From the NCBI GenBank assembly GCA_051294375.1, contig CM119269.1:9419191-9483190 (forward strand): a stretch of 64,000 nucleotides of DNA, read 5' to 3'. The number at the start of each line of letters is the position of its first letter. Within the stretch, counting starts at the first letter, position 1. Under the pieces are notes generated by a model, which did no database searches, was not told where the DNA came from, and worked only from the letters and a program-made list of their open reading frames with translations. Shown in pieces: positions 11,132-20,640 of this stretch. A program made the position numbers and the translations under genes. Origin of the DNA: Paraspadella gotoi. Its lineage: Eukaryota > Chaetognatha.

Positions 11132-12820
11132 GTGCATTAATTTAATTAATCTTAATTTCCCTTTGGTCCAAAAGATCATTTAATTTAATTTGTGTGAGAG
11201 AGAATTACGATTCCTATTCAATTAAATCGAATTTTCTGGTTGTGATAAATCATCGTGTATTTCAATTTAATTCATAATTTAAAAACCGAATAATTCCTAA
11301 AGTATAATTCATACATAACCTTAATATACAAAAACCACTACTTAACTAATTGACGACCAAAACCATTTGTTGTAAACATTGATGTCAATTCGTTCGAATA
11401 ATTGATTGTTAATGACTCAACAGTCATTTCGAAAATTTCTCACCAGGTGGCAGCGTGAGCGATTCACTCACCGACTTCACAGGAGGAATTTGCGAGTCTT
11501 ACGATATCCAAGATCATCAAGATGACGAGAAAAGGGAAAGACTGTGGAAGATTCTTTTCCAGGTGATGGATGAAAAGAGAGAATGATTGGATGAAAGAGA
11601 TTTAAGAAGGCTAGCCTTTCCATTCCAGGTGATGGATGAAAGAAATGAGGCGACTTACCAGCGGTGGGAAGTCGCCTCAGAGAGAATGCTTTCATTAAAG
11701 ACAGCGGAGGCTGAGGAATATCTTTTATCAGATGTCGCGGGTCGAGAGCTTGAAAAAGATTTGATAGTGAGGCCTATTGATATTTATTTATTTGATTGAT
11801 AGGGCGCCTAAGTGAGCTGAAGATTACTGTCCCTAACCTCTATTCCCCTCAGCAGTAAGGCGTAGTGAAAGTTACATAGAAAATTCTAAAAGTCAATTAT
11901 GAACAACATACCATCAGTAACATTAATTTGTAAAAAAATTAAATTATGTTTTTAATTTTCGCAGTAGGCTATATTTATATTATAGTACTATCCTTATAAA
12001 ATCGAAAAATTTCAAAATAGGCTTTTCTTAATTTTATTGCAGATTTGAATTCCTCGTCAAAGTTGATAAAAGAAAATATAATTCATTTTAAAAATTCTTT
12101 CATTAAGTGGGTTAAAATTTAAAAAACTATATTTAATATGTAAAAAGTTAATTTTCAGCTTAAATATAGCTTTTTCTAATTTTTGACCCACTTAATGAAG
12201 AATTTTTCAAAAGAAGTTATATTCTTTATATCAACTTTTTATGACGAATCCAAATCTGCAAAAAAAATCTTAGAAAAACTGTTTAAATATGTTAACATGT
12301 ATTGTTTAGTATAGTATAAATTAGGCCTACTGCGTAAATTTGTAAATATTATTATAATTTTTTTTATACATAAATGTCATTAGTATTATGTTGTTCGTTC
12401 CTTCATTTTAGATTTTAATTAAAGTTAAACTTAGGAATTTTACTACGCCTTACTCAGCAGCCATGGAAGGGGTCCCGGGCTTGGAACCAGACCTGAGTTT
12501 TTTTCAGGCCCCCTTGGCGGTTTACGGCTGTCCTCACGCTTCCCGCATGAGCTGATGATGGCTTTACTCAATTAGCCACCGGTTCACGACTGAAAGTGTC
12601 ATGATTATAGTAGGCGGGGTGAACTTAGGCAATGCCCGACTACAGGCTCTCAATTCAATGTTGGGAGAAAGAAACTCGATTGTGTGAAAAAATAATTTTC
12701 TATCGCAGTGGGAGGCGGGGGGGAGGCTATAAGTGTTGGTAATTTAAAGGAATTTTGCATTTGAATGTGTTGCTGATGAAAATGAATAAAAGATATTGTG
12801 AAAAATTTCTGGTCGAGTTT

Positions 12821-12875
<55 letters not shown>

Positions 12876-13060
12876 TCTCTCTCTCTCTTCTCTCTCGCGG
12901 CGCATTAAGAAAAAAGAAATTCTTTTAGTTTAAAGATTAAAGTCTGAGAGACAAAAAATAAAAAAGAAACAGACGATTTTCCTCTGAACTTTCTTAATGG
13001 AGGGAAAACTAGATTCGGCAGTTTCTTTGTGGTGTGTAGAGAGAGAGAGAGAGAGAGAGC

Positions 13061-13092
<32 letters not shown>

Positions 13093-13723
13093 TCCATGAC
13101 CGTGAAGAAACGCCTCAGAGACGAAACTTTATTTACATAAAAAGTGAAAATTAGGGGCAAAAAAAATTATTCATGAAACCTAAGATGATATTCAGCCAAT
13201 ACGTTACTAACCATTATGCAAATTTCACTTTCGGGATGATTATGATTCAGATGTTGAACCCAAATACTCATCGAAATCTCTCCTCGTATCGCAATGTGAT
13301 ATAACATGTGAACTTCAACTTCAACTTTAACACTATTAAGGAATACAAATTTCTTTCACCCATTTTTGCAACAACTATTTTGTCGGCATTAGCTCCGTGA
13401 TTCGGCCCATAATTGGCAAAGCCGTAAAATCCGCCAATGCCAAGAACGTTGAGGCCGCCAATGGAGAAGTTGTTTAAACCACGAAGCCATCATTGCCTTC
13501 TCTGTTTCCTCGCAATAACCGAAATGACTTTCCATTTTTCTGGCAGAGCAATTCCCGGCGGGCGGTGATCGGCGCCGGGATCAACAAACCGGATGACGAA
13601 CCGGAACCGGCAGAAGGCGAATCGTACGAAGGCATTTTGGAGAATGGACTCGTCACAGGTGAATGGGGGAGTAGGTCATAGTGGGGTGTGAATGAGAGTG
13701 ATCGATGGGAAAAGGAAGATGAA

Positions 13724-13790
<67 letters not shown>

Positions 13791-15475
13791 AGATAAACTT
13801 TCGTTTACATTTGTAAACAAATAGATTTCAAAAATACTTCAAAATAATGTAAAGTTTTGTGACCAGCTTTAGAGCAAAACAGTTTCTAAAAAAATTCGAT
13901 AAGCTATTTTGTTTTCTTTCTCACGTAATATTACTTTTAATATCCTGTCCAGACTGACTGACGTGATTGCCTAAAATATAATCCTTTATCAATCGTGATT
14001 TCTCCACAAAATCATTAAAAATGTCAGGATAGAATCTAATCAAAAACCGCCGGCCTTTTCGTTGGCCGAGACGCGCGTGGGAAATGAATATTATATAAGA
14101 TAATATATTATGAAATATAAATAAGTGTTGGGTCAATGACTTATGGTTTCGTCTGGCGGCGAAAGGCGAAGACCATCCAGGCGAGGACCAAAGAGTTACG
14201 AGTTCGAGGCGGTCGGACACATCTTTGACGAGTACGCGTGAAAAGAGGATCATAGTTGAAAACTCATGCCCTAATGCCCTAATGCCCTAACGCCGAAAAA
14301 AAGGACAAATGGGGTGACGAGGACGGAGAATGTTCAAAGGCTTGACACGGAATGTCAAGGCGTGGCAGAATGTCTCGGAGCAACCAGGGAATGGATAGAT
14401 CGCGGGCGGCCGCGAATTGACAGTGTGAGCAGTGAGCACCCAGGAATCAGCACTGAATCACTGAAAACATGAATATTAACCCAACACCTTTGAGACGATT
14501 GGTGGGTCCGGAGAAGAACAGGAGTTTAACCTGGAGGTCTCTCTATACAAGCATTCTCTGTGCTCTCTTACTATAATATTAATGATACACGATAGCTTGA
14601 GGAGACCAATAATAAATGATCAATGACTAATCAAATAAGCGATCAATGTAAAATCAAATGAATAATTAATGACAGGAATCGATCTAAAAATGAACGAATG
14701 TTCATATATATAAATCCTATGATGAATGAAACCAATGAGAAAATCCAGGCTAAACCTTACCCGCGAAACTCACCCATTTTCCCAGGCCACGCCTACAGCG
14801 TGACGGACGTGAAGGAACTCAACGATTTTCGAATCGGAAAGAAGAAACCTACCCGAGTCCGCCTCGTTAGGGTGAGGAATCCTTGGGGAAACGACATCGA
14901 ATGGAACGGTGATTGGGTGTGACTCGTTCGACATGTGAATCACTTGTTCGCCAGAAACAAACGCAGGTGGATGGAAATGGGGGGGGGGATTGTGGTCTGA
15001 CTAATTTTAACTTCATTCATTTATTCGTTTTGGGTGTTTTTTTTTAATTCAGTCTTTGACGGTTCGATTATTATATATTTTATTTTATTATTTATTCATT
15101 ATTTAATATTTTAATCATCTCTTCTTCATTCTCTTCATTCAATTCATTCATTTTTCATTCATTCATTCATTCATTCATTCATTCATTCATTCAATATTTC
15201 AATCATTCATTCATTCCTTCATTCACTCCTGAATATTCATTCATTCATTCATTAAACTCCTAACTTCATTCATCCACTCATTTTCTCCATCATTCACACT
15301 TTCACCCCCCCCCCTGGATTCCAGTACCTCCTCGGATTCGGCAACGACGTCGAGGCGCCCGACGGTGAATTCTTTATGCCCTACGAAGACTTCGTCGCTA
15401 ATTTTCACAACATCGACATTTGCAACATGGATCCCAAGGAGATGGGAGGCGGGAAGGACGCCAACGCGTGAGAAG

Positions 15476-15509
<34 letters not shown>

Positions 15510-18500
15510 CGTTGTAGTGGTTTCATTCATTTAAAACTTTCATTCGATAGTTTGGAGGTTTGGTTGGGATGAATGGTTAGAAGCTTTGGTCGGTCGGGTG
15601 GTAGTTAATTTGATTTGTTATTGGGACGAATGGTTGCCTTGTAGATCGTTTGGTTGAAAGAATGGTTGGCTGTTTGGTTGGTAAGCTTATTATTTGCTTG
15701 ATTGACGCATTGAATGTTTTGTTAGACAGTCGTTTGATTAGTTGACTGGTTAGCTCGTTGGTGACCTCGTTGTAACTTTGGTTTTAACTGATTGATTAGG
15801 GTGAACCAGTGACCATTTTCTCGTTGAGTTTCGTTTCCTTTTGATCCTTCATCCCTTTTTCCTCTTCGACCCCGAAACCGTCTCCCCTTTTCCCGCTTTG
15901 CAGTTGGTCGGTCGCCGTCTACCACGGATCTTGGGTGGCGGGATTCAACGCCGGTGGACGAGCCGCTTGTAAAGAGACGCACTGGACGAATCCTCAATAC
16001 GAGATAGAAGTCGAGGTGAGAGATGATTGATTTGATTGATTGATTTAATTTGATTGGATTGATCGAATGATTGATTGATTAATTTATTGATTGATTAATT
16101 AATATATTGATTGATTCATTGATTTAATGATTGATTTATAGATCGGTTAATTGATTTATTTTATTTAATTTGATTGATCGATTGATTGATTAATTAATAG
16201 ATTGATTGATCGATATATTCCCACAGGACGCCGACGACGACGACGACACAGGTACTCTCATCGTTCAACTGCTGCAAAAGGACAAACGCAAGATTCGACA
16301 CCAAATGCATCAAGTTATGGACATCGGGTTTTTCATCTACAAAAAATTGGACGGATTCGATTTTCCCATGCCGAAGGTTCGAGGATTAATAATTAATAAA
16401 AATCGATATTAATTACTTTTGTCTAGGTGTAAAATTTGGAATTTAAAATATAAAATTATATTATGCTTCTTTAATATTGGGTGTCACCTACCATACTGAT
16501 GAGCTCACCCTATTTAAAAAATTAATCTCGTTACATTGTGTTAAAGATGACAAAATTAAATTATTGTCTTTTTTTATCTTCGTCATCGTCGTCGTCGTCT
16601 TCTTCTCCAATACTCTATGGGGTCAATTCCATCTCTTTTAACTTCACGAACCTAAGTTCACTCGTTAAAACCTTTACGCGTCACCTTTCTTCACTTTTTT
16701 CAATCGTTGTCGGTTTTTTCATCAAATTTTTTTTCAAAGTTGAACAAAAAAAAGTTTAGTCTCTATTTTTCTCTAGCGAAGACTGAGACTGAGAGCTTTT
16801 CTTTTTTTGGGTTTGAACTCTTGACAAGGAAAGGTCACAACTGCTCCTCTATTTTCCCTTCTTTCTTTTTCGGGTCTGGGAAAGTCTAGCTTTTTAGTTG
16901 CGCCGCGAGCACTCGCGGAGCAACTCAATAGGTCACATTTCGGTCGGTCGGTCGGTCGGTCGGTTTGTCGAAATATCTGTGTCTATCAGTGTGTCTTTCG
17001 GTCTGTTCCTCTTACTTTAAAAATGCTTATAACTCGGATAATGCTTCATCAATTAATTTTTAAAAATCGAATACATGAATCCAAATGAATGCCTTTTTGT
17101 TATTTTTGCTAAACCTTGAATCTTAGTGACTGCTAGCGATGCCTTTTGTTTTTAAAGAAATTGTATGTATAAAGAATAAACAAGAACGGTAATTCACGTG
17201 TGTTTCGCCGCAGTGACTGCCTTATCGCATGTATTTGTCGTGACCTGACATTACACGACGTGACATGACATGACATAACTACATGACTACATTAACTTTC
17301 TTAGCCCGTGTACTTATGGCACGCACTGCATCGGAATTTCGTCTTTTATTCTTTATAGTTTTAGGATTTCCTGAAGGCGGTGCAAGCAGTCATTGAGATT
17401 TGAGGTTTTTTCCCCTCTTAACAATTGAGTAAGTTATGAACATTTTTAACGTAAGTAGGACAGACCGCCGGACAGACAGACAGATCGACCGAAAAGTACT
17501 TTTTTTTTATCAGCGCTCGTCAGTCTCTTTCCTTTTTATATCATTCCCTCTCTCCTCGATCCCCCCCCCCCGCAGGAATTCTTCTCAGCTCACGGCGCGT
17601 GGAAAAAGAAAGGGAAAAACAGCGGAGGGACAGCGGCTAAATGTCAATACTTTGCACCCAAGAGACAAAACGTTTGTCGGTAAGATTTTCGTCCTCAAAG
17701 TCGTTTTCGTTGTTGTCGTCGTTGACGTCGTCGTCGTCGTCGTTGCTGTTAAGGTCTTCGCCATCATCGTTTTCGTCATCGCCATCGTCGTCATCATCAT
17801 CGTCGCTATTCCTAGTCGTCGTCGTCATCCCTAACGAAGTCGTTTGTTTGTTTGTTTGATCTTCATTCTGTTTTCTCCTCGAAGAAACAAGATTAATTTC
17901 CATTGATCATTTCCGTTTCAAAAATTTTGGACAAGTTTCCCGATGAGAAAAATCTTTCGAATCTTTCCGGTCTCTCTCTCAGTTCTTCCCCTCCCTTTCT
18001 TCAGTCTCACTCTTAGGTCTTCCCCTCCCTCTCCCTTCCTATCATTCTTATTCCCCTTTTAAATCCTAATTCCCCTTCGTTTTCCCCGACCCCCCACTCT
18101 GAAGCCATAGTAAGGTGGACAGCAGAAAATTCATTACAGCCTCGCTACCCACCTGTAACCACTACACTCTGAAGCCATAGTAAGGTGGACAGCAGAAAAA
18201 TTTCATACAGCTCGCTACCCACCTGTAACACTACACTCTGAAGCCATAGTAAGGTGGACAGCAGAAAATTTCATACAGCCTCGCTACCACCTGTAACCAC
18301 TACACTCTGAAGCCATAGTAAGGTGGACAGCAGAAAATTTCATACAGCCTCGCTACCCACCTGTAACCACTACACTCTGAAGCCATAGTAAGGTGGACAG
18401 CAGAAAATTTCATACAGCCTCGCTACCCACTTGTAACCACTACACTCTGAAGCCATAGTAAGGTGGACAGCAGAAATTTCATACAGCCTCGCCTACCACA

Positions 18501-20594
18501 CTGTAACCACTACACTCTGAAGCCATAGTAAGGTGGACAGCAGAAAATTTCATCAAGCCTCGCAACCCACTGAACCACTACCACTCTGAACCATAGTTAA
18601 GGTGACAGCAGAAAATTTCATACAGCCTCGCTACCCACCCCTGATCGCCGATCCCCCATGCTTTCCCCAACCCTTCCCCACCCCAGATTCGAGTTGGACC
18701 CCGGCAGCTACGTGGTCATCCCCTGCTGCTATGACCCTGACGAAGAGGCCGAGTTTATGCTGCGGATTTTCTCGGAAAAGGAATGCGGAAAACCGGAGCC
18801 GGACACGGAGACGATGCGATTGGAGGGTGAGGCAGTGATATGATTAGACGGAGGGATTTGATTGGACGATAAGAGGATGACGGAGGTTGTGATTGGATGA
18901 TTAAAGTATAATTGAGGGATTTTCTTTGGACGATTAGAGGGCAATAGAGTAATGTGATTGGACGATTAGAGGATGATGAATGGATTTGATTGGACGATTG
19001 GAAGAAGTTTGAGTGACTGAATCGTTGGATGTGATTGGGCGATTGAAGGGCTTCTAAAAAAAAAAACCCTCCCAATATATTTAAAGTCAGACAGCAATCA
19101 ACAAATAAATTAAACAATAGTATTATTCAAATATACAGCAAAATACATTAGGCAATTCATCTACGTATCGATCAATCATTCCAATCAATCCCTTTTCTCA
19201 GACGTGGAACTCCCGCTCGCGCCCGTCAACCCCAACGATTCCAAGTCCTTCAAGGCCTACTTCCAACAGATGGCGGGAGAGGACATGTCCATGGACGCCT
19301 TCGAACTCGTCGAGGCCGTCAACACACTCCTCAAGACGGACAAGAACTTCAATCCTTTCACCGTCGACGCTTGCAGACAGGTGTGGGACAAGGGTGTGGG
19401 GGAAGGTGTGGGGGAAGTGTGGAGCTAGGGTGTTGGGCGAGGGTGTGGGGGAGATGGCGTGGAGGGAGGGTACAAGTTATGTTGTGGGATTGTGGATGGA
19501 TGGCTTGGGGAAGTGTGTGGGCGAGAAGGTGAGGATGGAGTGGATGATGATTCTGGCGAGGATGTGCAGGATGAAGTGGGCGTGGATGTGGGCGTTGGTA
19601 AATACGAGGGAGGTGCATGTGATTTCGATTCAGGCGCAATTCGCAATGAGAATGGGAATCTTAATTAAGTGGACTGAATAACATTAAACTTCAGTGAGTC
19701 GACTGTCAATCGTAAAGGCGAAATCCTGCAACAACTTGTAGTTTCTTTGTTTGGGCAACAATGGAGAATTTTTATTTCTACTTAAATGCACGTTTCAAAA
19801 CTTTTACAGATGGTTTCATTGTTTGACGCTGACGCCAGCGGAAAACTGGACATCGATGAATTTCACCACGTGGTGCAACATATTCGCGCATATCAGACCA
19901 TATTTCAAACCTATGATACGGTCAGTCTTTTGTTCGTTTGTTAGTTTACTAGATCAACATGTCATCATTTTGTCACTTTATCCTTTCTTTATTTCAGGAC
20001 GGGTCGGGTACCATGAGCACCTATGAATTGCGACCGGCCATCAAGGCTCTCGGATTCCAACTGTCGGACAAAGTGAGTACAAATCACCCTGATTTTTATG
20101 TCCCATCTACGTTTAAATATATATGTCTAAATCATGTAATTTTAAAACATTTTATAATAGTAGTAGTTCACGTGGTGGACACATAAGAGACGCTTTTTGG
20201 GCATATGTTTTAAACTTGCCACTTTAAACTCACCCGCAAAAAAAATTAAATAGTTAATTATTTAAATTATACACATAGTATAATAACGTTTCACATGAGG
20301 CTTGTAAAAAAAATGACGATCAATGATTGAACAATTGATATAATCAATCAATCTAGTTACCCATCAATGCTGTATTAACATTTTTTCGAAAATCCCCCTC
20401 TCTCCGAATATTTCCAGATTCAAAAGTCACTCATCTTCCAATACGCGGACGAAGAGAACGAAATCTCCCAAGACGCCTTCATCATCATGGCCATCAAGCT
20501 CAAGATGCTCTTCGACGCCTTCGAGGACAATCACATGGAGGGACTCCTCACACTCAATCTCGGAGGCTTCGTCTCCATTTGCTCCAAGATGTAA
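5283..20594 (+). CDS. Classical calpain (Ca2+-dependent cysteine protease), 17 exons
   Basis: This is a complete cytosolic calpain large-subunit gene: exons 5283-5340, 7932-8033, 9610-9792, 10611-10693, 10942-11044, 11447-11562, 13547-13658, 14786-14916, 15325-15467, 15904-16015, 16227-16376, 17576-17679, 18687-18826, 19202-19380, 19810-19920, 19998-20072 and 20418-20594. All phases agree and the total of 2079 nt gives 692 residues, close to vertebrate mu/m-calpains. The order is a short N-terminal helix (1-19), the papain-like protease core with Cys80 (GNCW), His254 (GHAYSVT) and Asn284 (RNPWG), a C2-like domain (about 310-512) with an acidic DADDDDD loop, and a penta-EF-hand domain (about 520-692). 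EF2 (578-589) and EF3 (608-619) keep full Ca2+ ligands; the last two hands are degenerate. Oddities are GNCW in place of the usual GDCW, a loop about 15-20 residues short after RNPWG, and a stop codon that overlaps a splice donor. Orthology to a named calpain was not assigned. Confidence 0.96.
5306..5668 (+). repeat. 35-bp minisatellite made of amplified exon 1 end plus splice donor
   Basis: About ten tandem units of 35 bp are present. Each repeats the exon 1 ending (AAATCAGGAAACAGTGCATC, then AAAACAG) and the first intron bases GTGAATG. Several units keep an intact GTGAAT donor; others have changed it (ATAAGAATG, ATGAAGG, TTAATG). The period is not a multiple of three, and every extra unit would read into TGA or TAA soon after the first donor. 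Only the first donor therefore gives a full-length protein. Confidence 0.95.
6243..6482 (-). repeat. tRNA-derived SINE-like element, family S1
   Basis: Read on the minus strand it has a polymerase III A-box-like TGGCTCATTGAG, then AAAGCCATCAGCTCATGACC, and a B-box-like GGGTTCAATCC. A CCGCCTTGGGGGCGTGGC tail region follows. The same family recurs at 12455-12652 (minus) and 55238-55475 (plus). It sits in calpain intron 1, antisense to the gene. The apparent 121-codon frame across it is fortuitous. Confidence 0.7.
7104..7250 (+). repeat. Left end of a hairpin-ended dispersed repeat
   Basis: AGTTGCGCCGCGGGTCCTCG with CGTAGCAACT forms a hairpin. It is followed by CTATGAGTCACTTTTCAGTC and GGTC/TGTC tetranucleotide repeats. 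This matches the ends seen at 4387-4452, 16895-17000, 58749-58805 and 59571-59665. Confidence 0.65.
7932..8033 (+). CDS. Calpain exon 2
   Basis: The exon follows acceptor CCAATCAG and ends in phase 1 at donor GTGAGG. It encodes [16 protein letters not shown] and VWRRPSEIC, the conserved calpain segment just before the protease core (DPxFP...SLF...WxRPxEI). Confidence 0.93.
8253..8345. repeat. (ATGCAAA)n array with octamer motifs
   Basis: Units of ATGCAAA or ATGCAAAA repeat for about 90 bases, and several read ATGCAAAT, the consensus POU octamer. The array lies in calpain intron 2, about 220 bases after exon 2. Whether it binds anything is unknown. Confidence 0.85.
8630..8800. repeat. (CT)n-rich tract in calpain intron 2
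   Basis: An interrupted CT microsatellite with TTTCTC variants runs for about 170 bases. It has no coding meaning. Confidence 0.9.
9400..10440. repeat. Polypyrimidine and polypurine tracts flanking calpain exon 3
   Basis: About 190 nearly pure pyrimidines (9405-9596, ending in CTC repeats) precede exon 3. About 640 nearly pure purines (9795-10437, GGAAAG/GAGGA variants) follow it. The two tracts are complementary in character, so exon 3 would sit in the loop of a potential intron-intron duplex. Open frames of up to 211 codons on the minus strand are composition artefacts. Confidence 0.85.
9610..9792 (+). CDS. Calpain exon 3, catalytic cysteine
   Basis: The exon encodes [20 protein letters not shown], then GCAGNCW with the nucleophile Cys80 and the oxyanion-hole glutamine just before it, then [10 protein letters not shown]. 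It runs from acceptor CTCCAG to donor GTGAGA in phase 1. The residue before the cysteine is Asn rather than the usual Asp. Confidence 0.96.
10611..10693 (+). CDS. Calpain exon 4
   Basis: The exon encodes [20 protein letters not shown], then QLPWVNGM, the conserved strand pair of the protease core (GIFxFxFWxxGxWxxVxVDDxLP). It runs from acceptor TTTTCTAG to donor GTGGGT in phase 0. Confidence 0.95.
10836..10939. repeat. (ATT)n microsatellite forming the 3' splice-site tract of intron 4
   Basis: About 33 ATT units run directly into the acceptor ATTATTCAG of exon 5, so the microsatellite supplies the polypyrimidine/branch region. The Tyr, Ile, Leu and Asn homopolymer frames across it are artefacts. 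Confidence 0.95.
10942..11044 (+). CDS. Calpain exon 5
   Basis: The exon encodes [20 protein letters not shown], then [14 protein letters not shown], the family hallmark FVHS...[19 protein letters not shown]. The donor GTAAGG leads straight into an (AG)n tract. Phase 1. Confidence 0.96.
11047..11130. repeat. (GA)n microsatellite at the donor of intron 5
   Basis: The GA repeat begins within five bases of the exon 5 donor GTAAGG and runs about 80 bases. Confidence 0.95.
11447..11562 (+). CDS. Calpain exon 6
   Basis: The exon encodes [20 protein letters not shown] and then a charged helix ending LWKILFQ, matching GGxxxxxxxDFTGG of calpains. It ends in phase 0 at donor GTGATG. The exon end and donor are repeated about 70 bases downstream. 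Confidence 0.94.
11563..13546. other. Calpain intron 6
   Basis: The intron contains a duplicated exon-end/donor motif (11616-11646), an AT-rich inverted stretch around 12040-12260, an S1 SINE-like element (12455-12652, minus), (CT)n at 12822-12893, and (GA)n at 13038-13088. A minus-strand patch at 13375-13475 could encode a short Gly/Asn-rich stretch, but no splice context supports it. Confidence 0.7.
12455..12652 (-). repeat. S1 SINE-like element lacking the B-box region
   Basis: Read on the minus strand it shares TGTAGTCGGGCATTGCCTAA, TGGCTAATTGAGTAAAGCCA and CCGCCAAGGGGGCCTG with the 6.3-kb copy. The part carrying the B-box has been deleted between CAGCTCATG and CGGGAAGCGTGAGG. Confidence 0.65.
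13547..13658 (+). CDS. Calpain exon 7
   Basis: The exon encodes [20 protein letters not shown], then a stretch ending GILENGLVT, the segment leading to the catalytic histidine. It is Pro/Glu-rich and longer than in vertebrate calpains at this point. Acceptor TGGCAG, donor GTGAAT, phase 1. Confidence 0.92.
13659..14785. other. Calpain intron 7
   Basis: The intron has (GA)n at 13734-13786, then unique sequence. The 110-codon minus-strand frame at 13921-14253 shows no domain or splice support. No further exon was seen. Confidence 0.6.
14786..14916 (+). CDS. Calpain exon 8, catalytic His and Asn
   Basis: The exon encodes [18 protein letters not shown] with His254, then [11 protein letters not shown] with Asn284, completing the Cys-His-Asn triad. 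It ends GDW in phase 0 at donor GTGTGA. The family's next segment (the SDxSxEW...-like loop) is not found in this or the next exon. Confidence 0.95.
15160..15262. repeat. (ATTC)n repeat in calpain intron 8
   Basis: ATTC/TTCA tetranucleotide units repeat with interruptions and end before the C-run that precedes the exon 9 acceptor. Confidence 0.85.
15325..15467 (+). CDS. Calpain exon 9
   Basis: The exon encodes [20 protein letters not shown] and [17 protein letters not shown], matching the GEFWMSxxDF...ICN...P end of the protease core. It ends in phase 2 at donor GTGAGA and is followed by a (GTT)n microsatellite at 15476-15510. Confidence 0.94.
15904..16015 (+). CDS. Calpain exon 10, start of C2-like domain
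   Basis: The exon encodes [20 protein letters not shown], then [10 protein letters not shown], matching GxWxxGxxAGGxxxxxxTFWxNPQ at the start of calpain domain III. Acceptor TTTGCAG, donor GTGAGA, phase 0. Confidence 0.95.
16227..16376 (+). CDS. Calpain exon 11, acidic loop
   Basis: The exon begins [20 protein letters not shown], the acidic Ca2+/phospholipid-responsive loop and following strand of domain III. It ends FDFPMPK in phase 0. The donor GTTCGA is a weak match to consensus; a similar GTTCGT donor is inferred in the 57.5-kb gene. Confidence 0.9.
16895..17500 (+). repeat. Hairpin-ended dispersed repeat in calpain intron 11
   Basis: It begins with the hairpin AGTTGCGCCGCGAGCACTCG plus CGGAGCAACT (two nested complementary arms), then TCGG repeats. 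It ends near 17498 with GACAGACAGACAG, then ATCGACCGAAAAGTAC. The middle matches the 4.2-kb copy (CCCGTGTACTTATGGCA, TTCTTTATAGTTTTAGGATT). The termini are inverted relative to each other, so it is a foldback-type element without a coding frame. Confidence 0.7.
17576..17679 (+). CDS. Calpain exon 12
   Basis: The exon encodes [20 protein letters not shown] and then [13 protein letters not shown], in phase 2. This frame is fixed by the flanking exons (MPK before, [11 protein letters not shown] after). A second frame across the exon is also open but does not fit the phases. The lysine-rich insert replaces the better conserved TFINLREV-type sequence, so this part has diverged. Confidence 0.85.
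18094..18650 (+). repeat. 70-bp minisatellite in calpain intron 12
   Basis: Eight units of about 70 bp (ACTCTGAAGCCATAGTAAGG, TGGACAGCAG, AAAATTTCATACAGCCTCGC, TACCCACCTGTAACCACTAC) stand in a row, with small indels in the last units. The array ends about 40 bases before the exon 13 acceptor. Confidence 0.95.
18687..18826 (+). CDS. Calpain exon 13, end of C2-like domain
   Basis: The exon encodes [20 protein letters not shown] and [13 protein letters not shown], matching RFxLPPGEYVxVPSTFxPxxExxFxLRxFSE of domain III. Acceptor CCCCAG, donor GTGAGG, phase 1. Confidence 0.96.
19202..19380 (+). CDS. Calpain exon 14, first EF-hand
   Basis: The exon encodes the linker ([11 protein letters not shown]), then [20 protein letters not shown], the first hand of the penta-EF-hand domain (FxxxFxxxAGEDMxxxxxEL), and ends DACRQ. 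Phase 0. Confidence 0.95.
19381..19809. other. Calpain intron 14
   Basis: The first 240 bases are G-rich with repeated GTGTGGGGGA/GGTGTGGG units, which is why both strands show open frames. Nothing else was recognised. Confidence 0.7.
19810..19920 (+). CDS. Calpain exon 15, EF-hand 2
   Basis: The exon encodes [20 protein letters not shown], a canonical Ca2+-binding loop (D578 to E589). The next helix ends at YDT, the first residues of the following loop. Donor GTCAGT, phase 0. Confidence 0.96.
19998..20072 (+). CDS. Calpain exon 16, EF-hand 3
   Basis: The exon encodes [20 protein letters not shown], then QLSDK. With YDT from exon 15 it forms the loop D608-E619, so an intron splits the loop itself. 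Donor GTGAGT. Confidence 0.96.
20418..20594 (+). CDS. Calpain exon 17, last EF-hands and stop
   Basis: The exon encodes two degenerate EF-hands ([29 protein letters not shown]) and ends FVSICSKM, then TAA at 20592-20594. This is where classical calpains normally end. The stop lies inside GTAAGA at 20591-20596, a near-consensus 5' splice site. A candidate poly(A) signal AATAAA is at 20923-20928. Confidence 0.93.
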   Translation: MQKSLIFQYADEENEISQDAFIIMAIKLKMLFDAFEDNHMEGLLTLNLGGFVSICSKM

Positions 20595-20608
20595 GAAGAG
20601 AGGAGGAG

Positions 20609-20640
<32 letters not shown>

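Noticed and set aside
10758-11145. Frames with poly-Tyr, poly-Ile, poly-Leu and poly-Asn
   Set aside because: They are translations of the (ATT)n microsatellite next to calpain exon 5.
13375-13480. Minus-strand Gly/Asn-rich coding-like patch ([17 protein letters not shown])
   Set aside because: It is short and has no supporting splice sites or partner exons. The plus strand is equally open, so it was left unannotated.
17436-17834. 132-codon frame overlapping calpain exon 12
   Set aside because: Flanking splice phases (MPK before, RFELDPG after) fix a different frame for the exon; this one continues through intronic GTC repeats.
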